DNA of 64,000 nucleotides from NCBI GenBank assembly GCA_001314845.1, contig LJZQ01000001.1:186001-250000 (forward strand). The letters are read 5' to 3'. The first letter of the stretch is position 1. Each line of letters begins with the position of its first letter. A program made the translations under genes and the position numbers. Below the pieces are notes generated by a model. That model saw only the letters and a list, made by a program, of their open reading frames with translations, searched no databases and had not been told where the DNA came from. Source of the stretch: Marinobacter excellens HL-55. Its GTDB lineage: Bacteria > Pseudomonadota > Gammaproteobacteria > Pseudomonadales > Oleiphilaceae. Positions 1 through 8,477 of this stretch are shown piece after piece.

Positions 1-438
<438 letters not shown>

Positions 439-464
439 TCACGATTAATCGTGAATCAGGGCTC

Positions 465-980
465 TCAGACAGGCTTCGTAAACGGCCCGATGCGCAGCAA
501 AAATTCGGAGTCGTGATTGCCGCCGAAGTGGGTCTCTTTCTCGAAGTGCTCGTGGTAGGTGAGCTCGACTCCCAAATCACGGGCAAAAGAACGGAACAGC
601 GCCCAAGAGGCCTCGTTATCTTCGGTAATCGTGGTTTCCAAGTGCGTAACGTTCTTGCACGCGCCCCGGGCAACGATTTCCTTCAGCATCCGCTTGGCGA
701 GGCCCTGTCCACGACCTTTCTCGTGAACCGCCACCTGCCAGACAAACACGGTCTCGGGCTGTTGGGGAGGAATGTATCCGGAGATAAAGCCGACCAGATC
801 GCCTTCCTTCTCCGCGGCCACGCCAGTCTCGGCAAAGTGGCTGCACTGCAACAGGTTGCAGTAAATCGAGTTGGGGTCCAGCGGTGGGCATTCCGCAACC
901 AGCTGGTGGAGCCTGTAGCCATCATCCTTCGTCGGTTTGCGAAGGGTAATGGCGGTGGTATTCGATCCTTCGGATGTCAT
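465..980 (-). CDS. ectA: L-2,4-diaminobutyrate N-acetyltransferase
   Basis: EctA acetylates diaminobutyrate at N-gamma, the second step of ectoine synthesis in the cytoplasm. The 172-residue protein is a single GNAT domain. The acetyl-CoA-binding segment VAVHEKGRGQGLAKRML lies in mid-protein, and the C-terminal EKETHFGGNHDSEFLLRI block is typical of EctA. I chose ATG at 980, which follows AGGCGA about 12 bases upstream. A TTG at 1001 would add seven residues and overlap that ribosome-binding site. The gene heads a transcript with ectB, and a sigma70-type promoter lies about 36 bp upstream of the ATG. Confidence 0.93.
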   Translation of the reverse strand: MTSEGSNTTAITLRKPTKDDGYRLHQLVAECPPLDPNSIYCNLLQCSHFAETGVAAEKEGDLVGFISGYIPPQQPETVFVWQVAVHEKGRGQGLAKRMLKEIVARGACKNVTHLETTITEDNEASWALFRSFARDLGVELTYHEHFEKETHFGGNHDSEFLLRIGPFTKPV

Positions 981-1015
981 AACGTGATCAATTCGCCTCA
1001 AAAAGTAAGCGTTGA

Positions 1016-1043
1016 ATTATATAGACCACAAAATATATTTCAA
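1016..1043 (-). promoter_or_regulatory. Predicted sigma70 promoter of ectAB
   Basis: Read on the minus strand this is TTGAAA (1043-1038), a 16-bp spacer and TATAAT (1021-1016). Transcription would start near 1009, giving a leader of about 30 nt before the ectA ATG. The very AT-rich spacer stands out from the GC-rich surroundings. Osmotic control of ect promoters is known in other bacteria; nothing here proves it. The spacing and both boxes are seen directly; activity is inferred. Confidence 0.65.
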
Positions 1044-1129
1044 GTTAGGCTCTGACAGCCACCCAGGCTCGAACGCACCCGATCCTTTCAGAATAGACCG
1101 AATTGGAGCATTCGCCAGTGACAAACAGG

Positions 1130-2098
1130 TTACGAAAGAGAAGAAAAAACGATGCCGTCAGAGCCAAGGCTCGTTCCGCTTACCAGGCGGCTACGATAGG
1201 AAACTGCCGCAGGGGAGTTTTCTGGCCAGACCCGGTCGAACTGTAACAGCCAGGCACTCAAATCATAGGCCACAGGCATCAGCGAAACATGCAACCCGGG
1301 CCTCGCCACGCCGGCCACGGGCTTCCCAAACGGACTTGTGAAGCCGATGCGGGTAACCAGGCCCTGCGGGTCAGAGCGCAGATTACCCATGCCCGCAGCC
1401 CCGTTGTTCGCCACCATGCGCGGCTTTCCATCCACGGCACTGGACCAGAGCACAGGAAGGCAGGTGTGGGTAGACGCGATGATGTCGGCATCAGTGGCGC
1501 GAAACCACTCCGCCAGCTGCCCCTGATTGCCCGCCACAAAGGATTCATGAGACAAGCCCCACCCAGCCAGCGACTCGGGGTCGCCATGCACCACCAAAAC
1601 CTTTAGGCCTCCAAATATCAAACACTGATACCGGGGCAATAACGAGAGCTTCTTTTGGATATCGGGATGCTGATCGGCCACCGCCTGAAGGCGCTCCATC
1701 ATCTGATTGGACCGCTCCACCACGCCCTGATCCACATAGTCCGGGTAAGCACAACCACAGCCTGCCCCGGCATTGGGAATCGATAGCTCATAATCCACGT
1801 TGCCGAGAATGGCAGTATGATCCAGAACCCGGCTGTTGATCTCCCGGAACAGGGCATCATCGGCGTTAAACCAGTTGAAATCGCCGTTGAACACCAGCTT
1901 CACCCGATGACCATGGCGCTCCTCCGCCCGCACCATGGCCTCGATCTCATCCAGGGCAAACGGATTGCCGTACAGCCCACCGACGATGTACAGCACACTT
2001 TCAGATACGTGGGTGGGCTCACGACAAAGCTCTTCCGGCCGGTAGCGATAGGCCAACGGACAGGTGCGGCCCTCTGTCTCAGGCATGCCCGGGCACAT
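1130..2098 (-). CDS. Metallophosphoesterase-fold protein with degenerate metal motifs
   Basis: The 322-residue protein resembles calcineurin-like phosphoesterases in layout, but several metal-ligand motifs are altered. Motif I, normally DxHGN, reads GGLYGNPFAL. Motif II is retained as GDFNWFN, motif III reads GNVDYE, motif IV HGDPES, and the last motif STHTC instead of GHTH. A cysteine-rich AGCGCAYPDY follows motif III. It may therefore have altered metal binding or be non-catalytic. ATG at 2098 follows AGGTGA with 5-base spacing and overlaps the end of the upstream membrane-protein gene by 20 bp, so translation is probably coupled. It is the last gene of the symporter unit. No specific substrate can be named. 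Confidence 0.75.
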   Translation of the reverse strand: MCPGMPETEGRTCPLAYRYRPEELCREPTHVSESVLYIVGGLYGNPFALDEIEAMVRAEERHGHRVKLVFNGDFNWFNADDALFREINSRVLDHTAILGNVDYELSIPNAGAGCGCAYPDYVDQGVVERSNQMMERLQAVADQHPDIQKKLSLLPRYQCLIFGGLKVLVVHGDPESLAGWGLSHESFVAGNQGQLAEWFRATDADIIASTHTCLPVLWSSAVDGKPRMVANNGAAGMGNLRSDPQGLVTRIGFTSPFGKPVAGVARPGLHVSLMPVAYDLSAWLLQFDRVWPENSPAAVSYRSRLVSGTSLGSDGIVFSSLS

Positions 2099-2501
2099 CC
2101 CGTTCACCTGCGAACCAGCGCCAGCTATCAATCGCATCGAACACCAGAGAGATCCCGTTAACAGCTAGTAACGCCAGAATCAGCCCGAACTCCGGGTTAC
2201 CCGGGCTGGCCGTGATCAACCGGTGCAACAGAAAGACCTGCAGCGGGCCCCAGATGATCAGATGGGGCAAAGACATCAACCGGCTCATACCCTCGCAGGC
2301 CAACATAACCGGGTAATTGGAAACAAGAACCAGAGCGGCCGCCAGGGCCGCCCACCAACCGGCGGGTGTATCCATAAACCAGAAGGCGGCAGCATTAACC
2401 GGAACCAGAATTCCTGCTACCCACACCTGCACCCAAACCGGGAGGCTTCTGAACGACTTCCAGGTGGTAATGTGTCTGTCGACGAAACTCGGGGTCGTCA
2501 T
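2079..2501 (-). CDS. Small integral membrane protein of unknown function
   Basis: This 140-residue protein has four likely membrane spans: residues about 23-42 (VWVAGILVPVNAAAFWF), 47-66 (WWAALAAALVLVSNYP), 80-95 and 103-122. I do not recognise a named family. The start ATG overlaps the stop of the sodium:solute symporter gene as ATGA at 2498-2501, and its own 3' end overlaps the phosphoesterase start. These overlaps indicate co-translation with both. A role as a partner of the symporter, comparable to the small subunits of some SSS carriers, is only inference. Confidence 0.75.
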   Translation of the reverse strand: MTTPSFVDRHITTWKSFRSLPVWVQVWVAGILVPVNAAAFWFMDTPAGWWAALAAALVLVSNYPVMLACEGMSRLMSLPHLIIWGPLQVFLLHRLITASPGNPEFGLILALLAVNGISLVFDAIDSWRWFAGERDVPGHA

Positions 2502-3919
2502 GATCGCACCCCATCGGTTGCCAGCGACCGACCGGCCAAGCGCCTGAGAATCAATGGAATAAAGAAACCGGCCGTACAGATCAGAAAGCCATAGGCATTC
2601 ACGCCCAGCAACATCGCATAGGCGCCGTCACCGATGGCCCAACTCGATGGAATCAGGCCCGCCGCCAACAGAACACCTAGCCCGAGCCCGGTCCAGAAGC
2701 TGAGGTGAAAGCTCCAGGGCGACCACTGGGTAAAGCCATAGAACAGGAACACCGGCGCCAGGCCCATCACCATGGTGCCGGAGATAGTCGTGGCCTTGAG
2801 AATGTCGGTGCCGGCGAACATCGGAAGATTACCGAGCAATGCAAATACAATCATCACCACCGCACCCACCCGAACGCTCGGCAGCTTTTCCTTGGCGCGA
2901 CGGGCCAGGCGGGGCAGGTCTACTGCCAGGGATTTCGCCAACGAGCTAAAGGTGGAATCCAGTGTTGAACCGGCCGAGGTCATCATAATGACACTCATAA
3001 AGAACAACGCCGCAAGCCCCAGTGATTGCCCGACGGCAGCCGGTGCATTGCCCATAGCTTCAATGCCATTCAAGCGTGCATGCACACCCACCAAGCTGAA
3101 GATAAACACCGCCACAAAACCCAACAGCCCGGCGACCACAAAGCTCTTGAGCATGGTTTTTTCTTTGTTCACAAAGCCCCGGTCGGTCAGGACGGGATCG
3201 TGGAATGGGTAGCTGAACAGCTGCAACAGGGCCACCAGCAACAAATCAAAGCCGGCGTTAAGTCTGAACTCGCCATTGGTCAGCAAGGCGCTGGTGTCGT
3301 TCGCTGGAATAATCATGAACAGCACGGCCCCGACAAAGAACACAAACACGAAGGTCTGGATGACATCGGTGAAGATTGACGATCGCAGTCCACCCTTGAG
3401 GCTATAAGCCAGGGTAAAGGCGGTGAACAGCATGGCCGCAGCGTAGTACTCCCAGTCACCGGGCAACCCGAAGTAACCACCGACCACCGCCGTGTTACTC
3501 CACACCTCGTTGTACAGGCGAATCAGAATCGCGGCTGCAAACGCCAGGCTGGCCAGGCGGCCGAACCGGGATGTTAGAAACTCCTGCAGGCTGCGGGCGC
3601 CGGTCTGGGTGCGGATCAGGTAGATCACATACCCGGCCACGGGAATCGACAGCCAGTAACTGGCGTAGGCCAGGCCACCGACCACACCGTACGCTGCGCC
3701 CAGGTTGGCGGCGTTGGTGACGGATTTGGCAAAAATCCAGCTGATAAAGATGCTGGCAGTGAGCGACCACTGACCCACCGGGTTGCCCTGATCGTCCGCG
3801 CCTTTGTAAAACGAATTCGCGTTCTTGCTCTTCGGCGACAGCACGTACATGACCACGCCGTACACCAGCAAGAATCCCCAGAACAGGGAGGCTTCAGTTA
3901 TGTTCATTGGTTGTTCCAT
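2498..3919 (-). CDS. Sodium:solute symporter (SSS family)
   Basis: The 473-residue inner-membrane protein has about 13 hydrophobic segments and the layout of the SSS family, which couples solute uptake to sodium entry. Family-like signatures are the N-terminal SPKSKNANSFYKG, FISWIFAKSVTNAANLG in the second span region, GGLRSSIFTDVIQ, and MMTSAGSTLDSTFSSLAKSL in the region that holds the second sodium site. Substrate cannot be told. The ATG at 3919 is followed downstream by a 4-bp overlap with the small membrane protein gene. The 240 bp upstream are filled by two long palindromes, which may separate it from the radical SAM gene or tune read-through. Confidence 0.9.
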   Translation of the reverse strand: MEQPMNITEASLFWGFLLVYGVVMYVLSPKSKNANSFYKGADDQGNPVGQWSLTASIFISWIFAKSVTNAANLGAAYGVVGGLAYASYWLSIPVAGYVIYLIRTQTGARSLQEFLTSRFGRLASLAFAAAILIRLYNEVWSNTAVVGGYFGLPGDWEYYAAAMLFTAFTLAYSLKGGLRSSIFTDVIQTFVFVFFVGAVLFMIIPANDTSALLTNGEFRLNAGFDLLLVALLQLFSYPFHDPVLTDRGFVNKEKTMLKSFVVAGLLGFVAVFIFSLVGVHARLNGIEAMGNAPAAVGQSLGLAALFFMSVIMMTSAGSTLDSTFSSLAKSLAVDLPRLARRAKEKLPSVRVGAVVMIVFALLGNLPMFAGTDILKATTISGTMVMGLAPVFLFYGFTQWSPWSFHLSFWTGLGLGVLLAAGLIPSSWAIGDGAYAMLLGVNAYGFLICTAGFFIPLILRRLAGRSLATDGVRS

Positions 3920-3934
3920 TGTCTTGGCGCAAGT

Positions 3935-4012
3935 CGTTGAGGTTGGGAGGGGGTGCCAAAACGAAAATCGTGGATTTTCTGATTGTTTTGGAACCCCCTC
4001 CCAACCTCAACG
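3935..4012. repeat. Long palindromic intergenic element, copy A
   Basis: The outer arms 3935-3954 (CGTTGAGGTTGGGAGGGGGT) and 3993-4012 are perfect inverted repeats of 20 bp. Inside them CCAAAAC (3956-3962) pairs with GTTTTGG (3985-3991). Inside that GAAAATC (3963-3969) pairs with GATTTTC (3973-3979) across a GTG loop. The whole 78 bp can form one nested hairpin on either strand. The core is repeated in inverse orientation in copy B. There is no terminal T-run. Confidence 0.92.
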
Positions 4013-4061
4013 CCCCCACCTTCGGTAAAAGCATTATTGAAGACACACAGTGTGACAAGGC

Positions 4062-4141
4062 CGTCGGGGTTGGGGGATACCCTCCAAAACAATCAGAAAA
4101 TCCACGATTTTCGTTTTGGAGGGTATCCCCCAACCCCGACG
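4062..4141. repeat. Long palindromic intergenic element, copy B
   Basis: Arms of 29 bp at 4062-4090 and 4113-4141 are perfect inverted repeats that begin CGTCGGGGTTGGGGGATACC and end in CCAAAAC. The 22-bp centre (4091-4112) is the exact reverse complement of the centre of copy A. The arm sequences differ from those of copy A, yet stay self-complementary in both copies, so arm changes are compensated. Copies A and B lie 49 bp apart in inverted orientation and could also pair with each other. Confidence 0.92.
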
Positions 4142-4163
4142 ACCGAAACTCCGAAACAAAAAA

Positions 4164-5135
4164 TCAGCCAGGCGCTGAACAGCTAGCCCCAAACCGATAA
4201 CAGGAAAAACACCGGTGATGCCGCAACATGATGCGTTCTTCCATGCTCTCGGCCAGCGTGCCGCCCAGGTCATACTGCGGATCATCGTCCACCAGCGTGC
4301 AGGCATAGATCCGAACCTGGTCGCCCTTCTTCACCAGCATGCGCGTGTAGGTACACATGAAATGAGAGCGGGCCTCTCTAGTCGGATACTTCTCCATACA
4401 GGTCTCGGTAATCTCCGGGCTGCCGTCTTCCGAGCCCGGGGTACCCAGATCCGGAAACGCCGTAAACGCCAGGTTCTCTGGAATGCTCCAATCCCGGAAA
4501 ATCTGATGGAACGCCGCTTCCACGTCCGACGGGATTTCATCCAGGTCGGTCTGGCGGGCGATGGACACCTTGAAGCCCTGTTCGATGAGCCAGTGAATAC
4601 CCTCCAACGCCTGATCAAAACTTCCCTCGCCGCGATCCTTGTCATGCCTGGCACGATCCGGGAAATCCAGACTGACCCGGAAGTGAATCGGGTAGGGGTT
4701 ATCCAGCAACGGCAACACCTGGTGCCGGCGTTTCAATAGCGGCTCGGTGGCGTTGGTGAGCACAAAGCAGGGCCGGTGCTGGCTGGCGTAATCCAGAATG
4801 TTGACGAAATCCCGGATCACAAACGGTTCGCCTCCGGTGAAGGAGAACTGCTCCACGCCCATGTCGATGGCTTCGTGGATGAACGGTTTTACATCACTCA
4901 GCTTCATGCCCGGAATGCGGCCATCACCGGGGTGCGAACCTTCCAGGCAGAAGGGGCAGGCCAGGTTGCAGGCGGTGCCGGTGTGAATCCACAGCTCTTT
5001 CAGCTTGTCCGCGTCGATGTAACCCCGGGGGTCACCGTTGCGGGTGTGGGTCCAGCTGTCGAATGCCCGGGGTTCCAGGACTTCCACGGCCTCTATGCGC
5101 TTGCTACGTGCCGGTCGGGTTTCAGTCAGGGGCAT
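4164..5135 (-). CDS. Radical SAM protein with extra C-terminal cysteines
   Basis: The 323-residue protein carries the radical SAM cluster motif CNLACPFC (CxxxCxxC) near residues 57-64 and the SAM-binding FTGGEPF some 35 residues later. The C-terminal third has five further cysteines, ending CFSCYRFGASCS, arranged like an auxiliary Fe-S site of the SPASM type. The reaction is unknown. ATG at 5135 has a GAGGAG site six bases upstream and overlaps the end of the TVP38/flavoprotein gene by 14 bp, so the two are translated together. Peptide modification or small-molecule chemistry are both open. No RiPP precursor-like ORF is evident beside it. The superfamily is certain, the function is not. Confidence 0.88.
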   Translation of the reverse strand: MPLTETRPARSKRIEAVEVLEPRAFDSWTHTRNGDPRGYIDADKLKELWIHTGTACNLACPFCLEGSHPGDGRIPGMKLSDVKPFIHEAIDMGVEQFSFTGGEPFVIRDFVNILDYASQHRPCFVLTNATEPLLKRRHQVLPLLDNPYPIHFRVSLDFPDRARHDKDRGEGSFDQALEGIHWLIEQGFKVSIARQTDLDEIPSDVEAAFHQIFRDWSIPENLAFTAFPDLGTPGSEDGSPEITETCMEKYPTREARSHFMCTYTRMLVKKGDQVRIYACTLVDDDPQYDLGGTLAESMEERIMLRHHRCFSCYRFGASCSAPG

Positions 5136-7317
5136 AGCTGCTCCTCAATGCTTTAGTATTTTTGCCGCGGCGCCAGCCGTGCAGTTTTTCCAACAGTTTT
5201 AGAACGCCCTCGGGCGCATGGGCACGCTTCCATTCACCGGCTGCGTACTTGGCCGACTCATTCCAGGTCGGGTAGGGGTGAATGGTGCCCAGGATCTTGT
5301 TCAGGCCAAGGCCATGTTTCATGGCCAGGGTAAACTCTGCCAGGATTTCCCCGGCGTGAGCGCCCACAACGACCGCGCCCAGAATCTTGTCCTTACCTGG
5401 CGGCGTCAGCACTTTTATAAACCCATGGTCTTCGCTCTCGGCGATGGCCCGATCCAGATCATCCAGGCCATAACGGGTAACTTCGTAGGCAACACCCTGT
5501 TCCTGCGCCTCCGCCTCGCTTAACCCGACCCGGGCCACTTCCGGAGACGTGAAGGTCACCCAGGGCATCACCCGATAATCCACCTTGAAGCGTTTAAACT
5601 GACCAAACAGTCCGTTTACCGCTGCGTACCATGCCTGATGAGCAGCCGCATGGGTAAACTGATAGGGGCCGGCCACGTCGCCGCAGGCAAACACATTGGG
5701 GTAACGCAGGCTCATATCGTCTTCCACCGGTACGGTTCCGTTAGGCAGCGTTTCCACGCCAATAACTTCCAGATTGAGGCCGGTGGTATTGGCCGCGCGT
5801 CCCACCGCCACCAGCACCTCATCAAAGGGTATGCGTACCCGCTCGCCGTCATGATCGCAGTAAGCAACCTTCTCTCCATTTTCTATACGGAACTCGGCAG
5901 CGGAATGTTTCAGCCGGACATCAATTCCATCGGATTCAAACTGCTTAAGTATCAGTTCTGAAACATCAGGATCTTCTTTGGCCAGCAATCGCTCGCCTTT
6001 TTCCACCTGGATGACCTGGCTGCCAAGCCTGGCAAACGCATGGGCCAGCTCAGAACCAATGGGGCCGCCGCCGAGCACCAGCAGGCGCTGCGGCTGCTCC
6101 TGAAGATCCCACAGGTTATCGGAGGTCAGCGGGTGCATGTCCTTCAGTCCGGGAATGGGCGGCACGGCAGGTTTGCCGCCGGTGGCGACAATGATGCTGC
6201 GGGCCGTCAGGCGCTCGGTGCGACCGTCGTTGTGCTTTACCTCCAGCTCCCACGGCGACACGAAACTCGCCTCGCCGGAAATGCAATCCACACCCAGCTT
6301 GCGATAGCGCTCCGGGGAATCGTGGGGTTCCACCTTGGCAACCACGTCTTTAACCCGGTTCATGATGTTCTTGAACGAGCCCTTCACCGGCACCGATTCC
6401 AGCCCGTAACGATTGGCATGGCGCAGGGTATCCGCCGCCTTGGCACTGCGGATCAGGGCCTTGGACGGCACGCACCCGGTGTTCAGGCAGTCGCCGCCCA
6501 TTTTATGCTTCTCGATCAACGCCACTTTGGCTTTTACAGCCGCAGCGATGTAGGCGGACACCAGGCCGGCCGAACCGCCGCCAATCACCAACAGGTTATA
6601 ATCGAAATGGTCAGGCTTCTGCCAGCCGGCATACACCTTGCGACGGCGGATAAACCCCACCACAAACTTGGCGATCAGCGGGAACAGCCCCAGCAGGGCA
6701 AAAGACAGCAGCAGGTTGGCCGAGAGAATGTCACCAGTCGACTGGATTTGCCCAAGCTGGGTGCCGGCGTTTACGAACACGAACGTACCCGGCAGCATGG
6801 CAACCCAGCTCACCAAGGCATAAGTGCGCAGCTTCATGGCCGTAAGGCCCATCGCCAGGTTAATCAGGAAGAAGGGGAACACCGGCACCAGGCGAAGGGT
6901 AGCCAGGTAGAAAGCACCGTCTTTTTCGATGCCACGATCCATCTTGGCCACGGTGTCGCCATAGCGCTTGCGCAGGGTATCCCGCATCAGGAAGCGGGCC
7001 ACCAGAAAGGCCAGAGACGCACCCACGGTTGAGGCAATAGACACCGCCGCCAAGCCATAAAGGTTACCGAAAAAGGCGCCACCGGCCAGGGTCATGATGG
7101 TTGCACCGGGCAGAGACAGCGCCGTCACCACCACATAAATCGCGGCGTAACCGGTGACCGCCAAGATCAGGTTCTGGTCAATCCACTGTCCGATTGCGCT
7201 CTGGTGAGCTTGCAGGTTTTCCAGGGTCAGCAATTGGTGACCGTCGAGAGCAAGAAATATCCCCACGATGGCGGCGATAATCAGAAGAAGTAAAAGCTTG
7301 CTGCGATTCATATTCAT
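5122..7317 (-). CDS. TVP38/TMEM64 membrane domain fused to FAD-dependent pyridine nucleotide-disulfide oxidoreductase
   Basis: This 731-residue fusion has an N-terminal TVP38/TMEM64 (VTT, DedA-like) membrane domain over about residues 1-215. A flavoprotein disulfide reductase domain related to mercuric reductase and dihydrolipoamide dehydrogenase follows. The latter has the FAD motif GGGSAGL, the redox-active CLNTGCVPSKA pair, the NAD(P) motif GGGPIGSELA, FACGDVAG, and a C-terminal HPYPTWNE histidine-glutamate segment. No MerA heavy-metal-binding N-terminal domain or C-terminal vicinal cysteines are present, so mercury reduction is not supported. ATG 7317 is preferred over an upstream TTG at 7341; ATG 7311 is also possible. 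It heads the transcript that continues into the radical SAM gene. Confidence 0.88.
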   Translation of the reverse strand: MNMNRSKLLLLLIIAAIVGIFLALDGHQLLTLENLQAHQSAIGQWIDQNLILAVTGYAAIYVVVTALSLPGATIMTLAGGAFFGNLYGLAAVSIASTVGASLAFLVARFLMRDTLRKRYGDTVAKMDRGIEKDGAFYLATLRLVPVFPFFLINLAMGLTAMKLRTYALVSWVAMLPGTFVFVNAGTQLGQIQSTGDILSANLLLSFALLGLFPLIAKFVVGFIRRRKVYAGWQKPDHFDYNLLVIGGGSAGLVSAYIAAAVKAKVALIEKHKMGGDCLNTGCVPSKALIRSAKAADTLRHANRYGLESVPVKGSFKNIMNRVKDVVAKVEPHDSPERYRKLGVDCISGEASFVSPWELEVKHNDGRTERLTARSIIVATGGKPAVPPIPGLKDMHPLTSDNLWDLQEQPQRLLVLGGGPIGSELAHAFARLGSQVIQVEKGERLLAKEDPDVSELILKQFESDGIDVRLKHSAAEFRIENGEKVAYCDHDGERVRIPFDEVLVAVGRAANTTGLNLEVIGVETLPNGTVPVEDDMSLRYPNVFACGDVAGPYQFTHAAAHQAWYAAVNGLFGQFKRFKVDYRVMPWVTFTSPEVARVGLSEAEAQEQGVAYEVTRYGLDDLDRAIAESEDHGFIKVLTPPGKDKILGAVVVGAHAGEILAEFTLAMKHGLGLNKILGTIHPYPTWNESAKYAAGEWKRAHAPEGVLKLLEKLHGWRRGKNTKALRSSYAPD

Positions 7318-7501
7318 GCCTGTCAGAATTGAATAGATCAATACGCTGTTACAGCCAAGACACGATCACTGGCTGAACGTTACACCGCCCCCTGAACTAT
7401 TATTTTTGAGCACTCGCTAAAGAATACCGGAACTGTTACAGATTCCAAAACACTATACAAAGACAAACGGCCATACTGACAGCGACAAGAGGCGAAAACC
7501 C

Positions 7502-7726
7502 GTGGACACAGCGACGCGCCCGGAAACTGAAAGATCACAGATCAACAATCTCAAGCAGGGCGACAGCGCGGTCTACCACATCGCAATGCGCCAATACTCA
7601 CCGGGCATGTCTGCGGTGTCCCGGTTTTATCTGGACCACTCCGTCGCCAACGCTCTGTGTCGCATTGATGCAAGAGTCAGCGAAGCACGGAGCGCCACAC
7701 AGTCCGGCAAGAGCAATGATGAATGA
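7502..7726 (+). CDS. Possible small protein upstream of TVP38 gene
   Basis: This is a 74-residue reading frame starting with GTG. AGAGGCG lies about eight bases upstream. Its stop overlaps the next gene's start as ATGA (7723-7726), which supports translational coupling. The protein is soluble, without signal peptide or recognised domain; I do not know the family. The next gene lacks a ribosome-binding site of its own, which is the main argument that this ORF is translated. It may be spurious. Confidence 0.4.
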   Translation: MDTATRPETERSQINNLKQGDSAVYHIAMRQYSPGMSAVSRFYLDHSVANALCRIDARVSEARSATQSGKSNDE

Positions 7727-8391
7727 CTCTCAGACTCGCCATAATTGCAGTAGTCCTCATCGCTCTGGCTGCCTCTTGGTGGTTGTTACAAACACTTGGC
7801 ATGCCTTCCGAGCTGTCACCCGACGCTCTGGCCAAATGGCTGCAAAGCCAGGGGGTGGCGGGACCGGTTTTGCTGATGCTGCTGATGGTGATTGCGGTAG
7901 TAGTCGGCCCGATTCCTACGCTGCCGGTGAGTGCAACGGCCGGGCTTGCGTTCGGCGTTATCGGGGGCACAACTATCGCGGCGTCCGGGGCGTTGATTGG
8001 CGCTCTGATCGCCTTCTGGGTTGCCCGTAGTCTCGGGCGCGAGGCGATCTGTCAGCGTTTTCCGGACAATCCTATACTGGCCCGGGATGGCTCCCAGCGT
8101 TTCCTGACCCTGGCCATTGTGATCACCCGCCTGATACCGGTGTTCTCCTTTGCGCTGATCAGCTACGCGGCGGGCGTTACCGCCATCCACACCTGGCGCT
8201 TTGCCATAGCCACGCTGATCGGCATGTTGCCAATGACGGTGGTTTTTGCCGGCCTCGGTACTACGTTCACACTCAACCCGGCACTGACGGTGATTGCCGG
8301 CCTGGCCATTATCGCGGTGATGGTATGGCTACCCTGGTCACTCAGCCGTCATCCCGATTCCAGGCTGGCGCACTGGTTGCGATTTCGCTGA
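7723..8391 (+). CDS. TVP38/TMEM64 (VTT domain) membrane protein
   Basis: The 222-residue inner-membrane protein belongs to the TVP38/TMEM64 (SNARE-associated/VTT) family, relatives of DedA proteins implicated in lipid scrambling and membrane homeostasis. The segment VGPIPTLPVSATAGLAFGVIGG and the later FWVARSLGREA and ITRLIPVFSFALISYAAG correspond to the conserved half-spanning loops and the glycine/arginine region. Five to six hydrophobic segments are seen. It is divergent from the TVP38-flavoprotein fusion 400 bp away, so the same membrane domain occurs on both sides of one intergenic region. Substrate unknown. Confidence 0.87.
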   Translation: MTLRLAIIAVVLIALAASWWLLQTLGMPSELSPDALAKWLQSQGVAGPVLLMLLMVIAVVVGPIPTLPVSATAGLAFGVIGGTTIAASGALIGALIAFWVARSLGREAICQRFPDNPILARDGSQRFLTLAIVITRLIPVFSFALISYAAGVTAIHTWRFAIATLIGMLPMTVVFAGLGTTFTLNPALTVIAGLAIIAVMVWLPWSLSRHPDSRLAHWLRFR

Positions 8392-8477
8392 AACAGAAAC
8401 CGCCAGGCACAATAGCGGTTACATGGCCTGGCCGTTCCGGATCTATTCAAATACCTGGGCAATTGATTGCGCGGGCC

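Noticed and set aside
6040..7032. A 330-codon open frame antisense to the TVP38-flavoprotein gene
   Set aside because: Rich in H, Q and R, no fold signature, and fully covered by the well-supported fusion gene.
5122..7317. Mercuric reductase in a mercury-resistance operon
   Set aside because: No heavy-metal-binding N-terminal domain, no C-terminal vicinal cysteines and no merR, merT or merP nearby.
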